DNA of 64,000 nucleotides from Pseudomonadota bacterium (GTDB lineage: Bacteria; Myxococcota_A; Polyangia; Polyangiales; Polyangiaceae). A model generated the notes under the pieces. The model worked only from the letters and a program-made list of their open reading frames with translations, had not been told where the DNA came from and ran no database searches. Positions 60,788-64,000 of this stretch are shown one piece after another. The DNA is taken from NCBI GenBank assembly GCA_023398955.1, contig JAEWRL010000109.1:1-64000 (forward strand), given 5' to 3'. The translations under genes and the position numbers were made by a program. Position 1 is the first letter of the stretch. Each line of letters begins with the position of its first letter.

Positions 60788-61485
60788 AGACCTCTCTCCC
60801 CAAGAACCAAGAGCGTGGCATGGCCGTGCTCATCGTCATGCTGGCGGTCACCGTGCTGACCGCCGTCGGCGTCTTTGCTGCGCACCGTTCCGCGATGGTC
60901 ACGAGCGCCTCGGGCTATGACCGCCAATCTCAGCAGACCCGCCACATCGCCAGCTATGCGGGAAGACTTGCTGCTAGCGAGCTGGGCGATGGCCGTGCCA
61001 GTGAGGTCGTGAGGTTGATGGAGACCAGCGGCGATGTCTGTGAAGCAAACACCGGCGCTACGCGTGACGCTCGCTTGGTTGGCCCGCTGCCGTGTTACTC
61101 GTTGAGCCCCAGCGAAGTCACTGCCCGTCTTGCCAGCCAGCGCCTTCACAGCTCCCTCCTGGATGACGCCACCAGCGGGGAATCGGCGCAATCCGGCAGC
61201 CTGAGCCCTCCCGGCGGGCACCCCGTGGAAGGGCTCACCCGCATCGAGTTCTTCGACCGCCGCCAACGCCCGCCCTCGGCGGGCAACGACGAGAGCGCCG
61301 AGAGCCCCTTTCGCACCGTGGAGTTCGGCGTCGCCACCTGGGCACAGGTGCGCGCCGTCAGCCCGTCCAGCGGCAGTACGGAGGCGCCCAACAGCTGGGC
61401 TGGGGCTCGCGCCCACGCGGGCACTGCGAGCATTCAGCAGCTGCGCACCCAGATAGTCGTGCCGAATGTAACCCTCACCCCCTAA
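60781..61485 (+). CDS. pilX: Type IV pilus assembly protein PilX-like
   Basis: 234 residues. The N-terminal 'NQERGMAVLIVMLAVTVLTAVGVFAAHRSAMV' matches the PilX pattern (RGxAL-IV-L-LTLLG), which lacks a canonical prepilin Glu+5. The remainder is polar with a Ser/Gly-rich middle. Two Cys ('GDVCEANT', 'PLPCYSLS') could pair. PilX joins the minor pilin complex that presents PilY1. The gene starts 7 bp before the pilW stop and ends 6 bp before pilY1. Confidence 0.78.
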   Translation: MVKTSLPKNQERGMAVLIVMLAVTVLTAVGVFAAHRSAMVTSASGYDRQSQQTRHIASYAGRLAASELGDGRASEVVRLMETSGDVCEANTGATRDARLVGPLPCYSLSPSEVTARLASQRLHSSLLDDATSGESAQSGSLSPPGGHPVEGLTRIEFFDRRQRPPSAGNDESAESPFRTVEFGVATWAQVRAVSPSSGSTEAPNSWAGARAHAGTASIQQLRTQIVVPNVTLTP

Positions 61486-61491
61486 CCGACG

Positions 61492-64000
61492 ATGGTCCGC
61501 GCCATGCCCCACCTCCTACGACGAGTCCTCCCCGTGGCTATGCTCTGCGGCAGCGCGACCGGAACCGGCCTGCTCCACGCCCAGTCCGACATTGGACGCC
61601 CCTCTCCGAACGTGCTCCTGCTCGTCGATAGCTCGGGCTCGATGGAGTACAAGGCGTCGACGACCGATTTCCCTGTCTGCGACCCCTCGACGAGCGGGGC
61701 GAGCGAGAAGAGCCGCTGGGTAGACCTGGTGGAGGTGCTGACGGGGAGCATCGACGACTACCGCTGCGAAGCCCTAGACCGCAACGCCGCCGACTTTCGG
61801 ACGGCGTATACTTACGTCAACGCCATCCCCTACGACTACGGGTACGAATACCCATACCACCGCCCCATGAGCGGCAGCTGCCGTGTCCTGCCCAACTCGG
61901 CGGCCCTCGATCCGAACGATGCCTTCGCGTTCCCGACGGACGCCATCATTTACCGCACCGGGACCGGCAGCAGCTGCGAGTTCAACCAGGCACGCGACGG
62001 CCTGCTGGATTCCTTCCAGTCGCTGGCACGCTTTGGGTTGATGACCTTCGACACCCTCACGGACCCCGGAACGGGCTTCAACGGCACCGCTGCCGATCCA
62101 GTGGGAGGCATGAGCGGGGCGTGGAGCTACTTCTGGGGGGAGAGGCGGCAAGGTCGCCCGGCGGATTGCGTGACGCTCGTGGACTACGAGGTGGGCGCCC
62201 GCAACGCCGCTGCACCTCCGTGGGAGGGCAAGATGGTCGCATTCGGTCCTCCCCACGCCGGCCAGGAAGACCGTACCCTGCGGAACGAGCAGATCCAGAA
62301 GATCCTCCAAGCTACCCGCCCCTACCTCGCGACCCCCATCGCCGGGCTCCTGGACGATGCGCGACAGTTCCTGTGGAAAGACGAGAGCGAGGACCCACTC
62401 CTGAGCGGTGAACGCTTCGGGCCAAGCGCCGATCCCTACGTACGAGGAGGCTGCCGCGACACCCACATCATCCTGCTCACCGACGGCGAGCCGAACCTGG
62501 ATCTCCGCCCGCACTGCGATTACGACGACACAATCGTGGGCTTGCCCAACAACGAGCGTGGCGAGAAGTGTCCCTACGCCAAGCCCGAGGAGATCGCCCA
62601 CGAACTCGCGACTGGCTCCCCGGCATGGAAGCGCGTCAAGACCCATGTCATTGGCTTTGCGCTCTCGGAGTGGGGCGAAGGAGAGGAGGCAATTGAGTGC
62701 GCGGACCTGTCCGATGACGACCTCACGGGACCGGAGGGGGTCTGCGCGAACACGACCGACAAGCGCCTCACGGCCTGCTGTACGCTGAATCGCATCGCGT
62801 ACAACGGCGGCACGGAGCGGGCTCGCTTCGCTGATGACGTGGACGAGCTCCGGCGCGAGCTGATGGGTGTCCTCATGGGAGTCATCGATGGTACCAGCCG
62901 CACGCGCGCCGTGTTCGCAGCCTCGGGCCCTCCTGATACGAACGCGGCGGCCTACCGCTTCTTCAGCGCCTTCACGCCGCACCCGGACGGTTGGCGAGCG
63001 AAGCTGGAACGGCAACGCTGGGTCTGCCGAGCAGAACTCGACTCGCCGATCGAAGCTCACGAAGAGGATGTCGATCCTTCCGAGGGCGACGACTTCATCG
63101 CCAACGTCAACTCGGCTTCCGGCCTACCTCGAACGTTCATCACCGTCGTCGGCCGGGACTCGGCTTCGGCCGTCAATTCGACCGGCACCATTCGCCCGAA
63201 CCTCGATGACGATGATCCGGACGGCGCAGGCTTGCTCAGCGGGACGCCAGTCGTTGCCAGCGCCGCCCAGCTGGGTACCGAAGTCGCTCCAGCAGCCTTG
63301 GGCGTGCTGCCAACGGCAGAGTGCCTCGACCGCGGGCACGCGACTGCCGCGACGTGCAGTAAGTACTACCTCGATTGGTGGGTGGGGCTCGACAACGGCA
63401 GCGAGCAGCACCGGTGTCCCAGCCAGGGCACAGACTGCGCGCGCGTTGGGGCCATCTATCACTCGACTCCAGTCGCGGTGAACCGCCCCTCGGAGCTACT
63501 TCGCGACGAAACCTACGACATCTATGCATCCACGGCCGCCATCGGCACACGCCCGCTGATGCTCTACACATCGACGACAGACGGGTTCCTCCACGCCTTC
63601 AAGGTCAACTCCAACGACCCCGAGCACGACACCGTGAAGGTCGATTCTCTCGGCAACAACGAGCTCTGGGCTTTCGCTCCTCCCGCGGTGCTTCCTGGGG
63701 TACCGACCCTCTTCTCGAGCCCGGTGAATCGCCTCCTGGACAGCGCTCCCGTCGTCCGCGAGGTGGTCGCGACGGCGCGCGCCGGCTCCGACTATGGCTA
63801 CCGCCTAGAACGGACCATCGCCAATGCCCGCTCGCTTCAGAACACGTGGCGAACTATCCTGGTGCAGGGTTTTGGCGAGAGTTCTGGGTACTTTGCTCTC
63901 GACGTGACAGATCCCCTGAGCGGGCCGACGTTCCTGTGGCAGCTAACTACGGACGGCTCCGGCAATGCTCTTTTCGGCAAGCGCACGGGTACACCGCTCA
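61492..64000 (+). CDS. pilY1: PilY1-like tip adhesin/assembly protein, truncated by the window end
   Basis: At least 836 residues, open at the right edge. A signal peptide (cleavage near Leu-His-Ala-Gln) leads to a von Willebrand A domain with an intact MIDAS 'LLLVDSSGSMEY' (Asp-x-Ser-x-Ser) and 'THIILLTDGEPNLDLRP'. The visible C-terminal part begins the PilY1 beta-propeller ('GAIYHSTPVAVNRPSELLRDETYDIYASTAA', 'RPLMLYTSTTDGFLHAFKVNSNDPEHD'). Many Cys suggest disulfide-stabilised loops. PilY1 sits at the pilus tip, aids extension and mediates adhesion. It is the last gene seen of the pilus operon. Confidence 0.93.
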   Translation, partial: MVRAMPHLLRRVLPVAMLCGSATGTGLLHAQSDIGRPSPNVLLLVDSSGSMEYKASTTDFPVCDPSTSGASEKSRWVDLVEVLTGSIDDYRCEALDRNAADFRTAYTYVNAIPYDYGYEYPYHRPMSGSCRVLPNSAALDPNDAFAFPTDAIIYRTGTGSSCEFNQARDGLLDSFQSLARFGLMTFDTLTDPGTGFNGTAADPVGGMSGAWSYFWGERRQGRPADCVTLVDYEVGARNAAAPPWEGKMVAFGPPHAGQEDRTLRNEQIQKILQATRPYLATPIAGLLDDARQFLWKDESEDPLLSGERFGPSADPYVRGGCRDTHIILLTDGEPNLDLRPHCDYDDTIVGLPNNERGEKCPYAKPEEIAHELATGSPAWKRVKTHVIGFALSEWGEGEEAIECADLSDDDLTGPEGVCANTTDKRLTACCTLNRIAYNGGTERARFADDVDELRRELMGVLMGVIDGTSRTRAVFAASGPPDTNAAAYRFFSAFTPHPDGWRAKLERQRWVCRAELDSPIEAHEEDVDPSEGDDFIANVNSASGLPRTFITVVGRDSASAVNSTGTIRPNLDDDDPDGAGLLSGTPVVASAAQLGTEVAPAALGVLPTAECLDRGHATAATCSKYYLDWWVGLDNGSEQHRCPSQGTDCARVGAIYHSTPVAVNRPSELLRDETYDIYASTAAIGTRPLMLYTSTTDGFLHAFKVNSNDPEHDTVKVDSLGNNELWAFAPPAVLPGVPTLFSSPVNRLLDSAPVVREVVATARAGSDYGYRLERTIANARSLQNTWRTILVQGFGESSGYFALDVTDPLSGPTFLWQLTTDGSGNALFGKRTGTPL

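Overview
This is a GC-rich, gene-dense chromosomal window with almost no mobile DNA. Gene content points to a myxobacterium (Myxococcota, probably a Polyangiales-type organism). The main evidence is a gliding/trans-envelope gene set of the AgmU(GltD)-AglT(GltE)-PglI(GltG) kind, a PilZ protein of the myxobacterial paralogous type, a eukaryote-like Ser/Thr kinase, FHA and PP2C signalling proteins, a lamin-tail lipoprotein, and a minor-pilin/PilY1 operon. No rRNA, tRNA or CRISPR array was seen, so the taxonomic call rests on gene content alone.

Layout. 1-1.4 kb: the end of an unidentified gene, a frameshifted GxxExxY gene and an NTF2-like lipoprotein. 1.5-6.9 kb (minus): a MoxR ATPase, an acyl carrier protein and two proteins that each fuse an intact ketoacyl synthase to a second, degenerate KS-like domain. 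7.1-10.8 kb: a leucine-rich-repeat lipoprotein, RluD-type pseudouridine synthase, a small conserved protein and a glycosyltransferase. 10.8-14.2 kb (minus): one operon behind a good sigma70-like promoter, with a secreted protein, an outer-membrane barrel, a Wza-type exporter lipoprotein, Maf and the glycosyltransferase. 14.3-25.4 kb (minus): the Glt/Agl-type cluster, mostly coupled by ATGA/GTGA overlaps. 25.7-27.8 kb: an ECF sigma factor and zinc anti-sigma factor facing a PilZ gene. 28-30.5 kb: a large membrane glycosyltransferase.

30.7-41.4 kb: era-der, a Ser/Thr kinase coupled to a membrane-anchored FGE-fold protein, a SPOUT methyltransferase, an acidic protein, a beta-barrel, a zinc-ribbon/double-FHA protein next to a PP2C phosphatase, and a thioredoxin-rhodanese fusion. 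41.4-46.1 kb: an intergenic region with a possible IS630 remnant and a dispersed repeat, larB-larC, a membrane protein and a TldE/PmbA protein. 46.2-51.6 kb: a lamin-tail lipoprotein, an XRE-type regulator and scpA-scpB with unusually long repetitive tails. 52-57.8 kb: a membrane protein plus barrel, an orphan FliR/SctT-family protein, a MaoC hydratase, two tandem parvulins and a lipoprotein. 58.1-64 kb: a fimT-pilV-pilW-pilX-pilY1 operon, with pilY1 cut by the window end.

The most original content is the KS-KS'/ACP locus, the divergent trans-envelope cluster with an adjacent TolQ-like protein, and a 40-bp repeat present at two convergent gene junctions.
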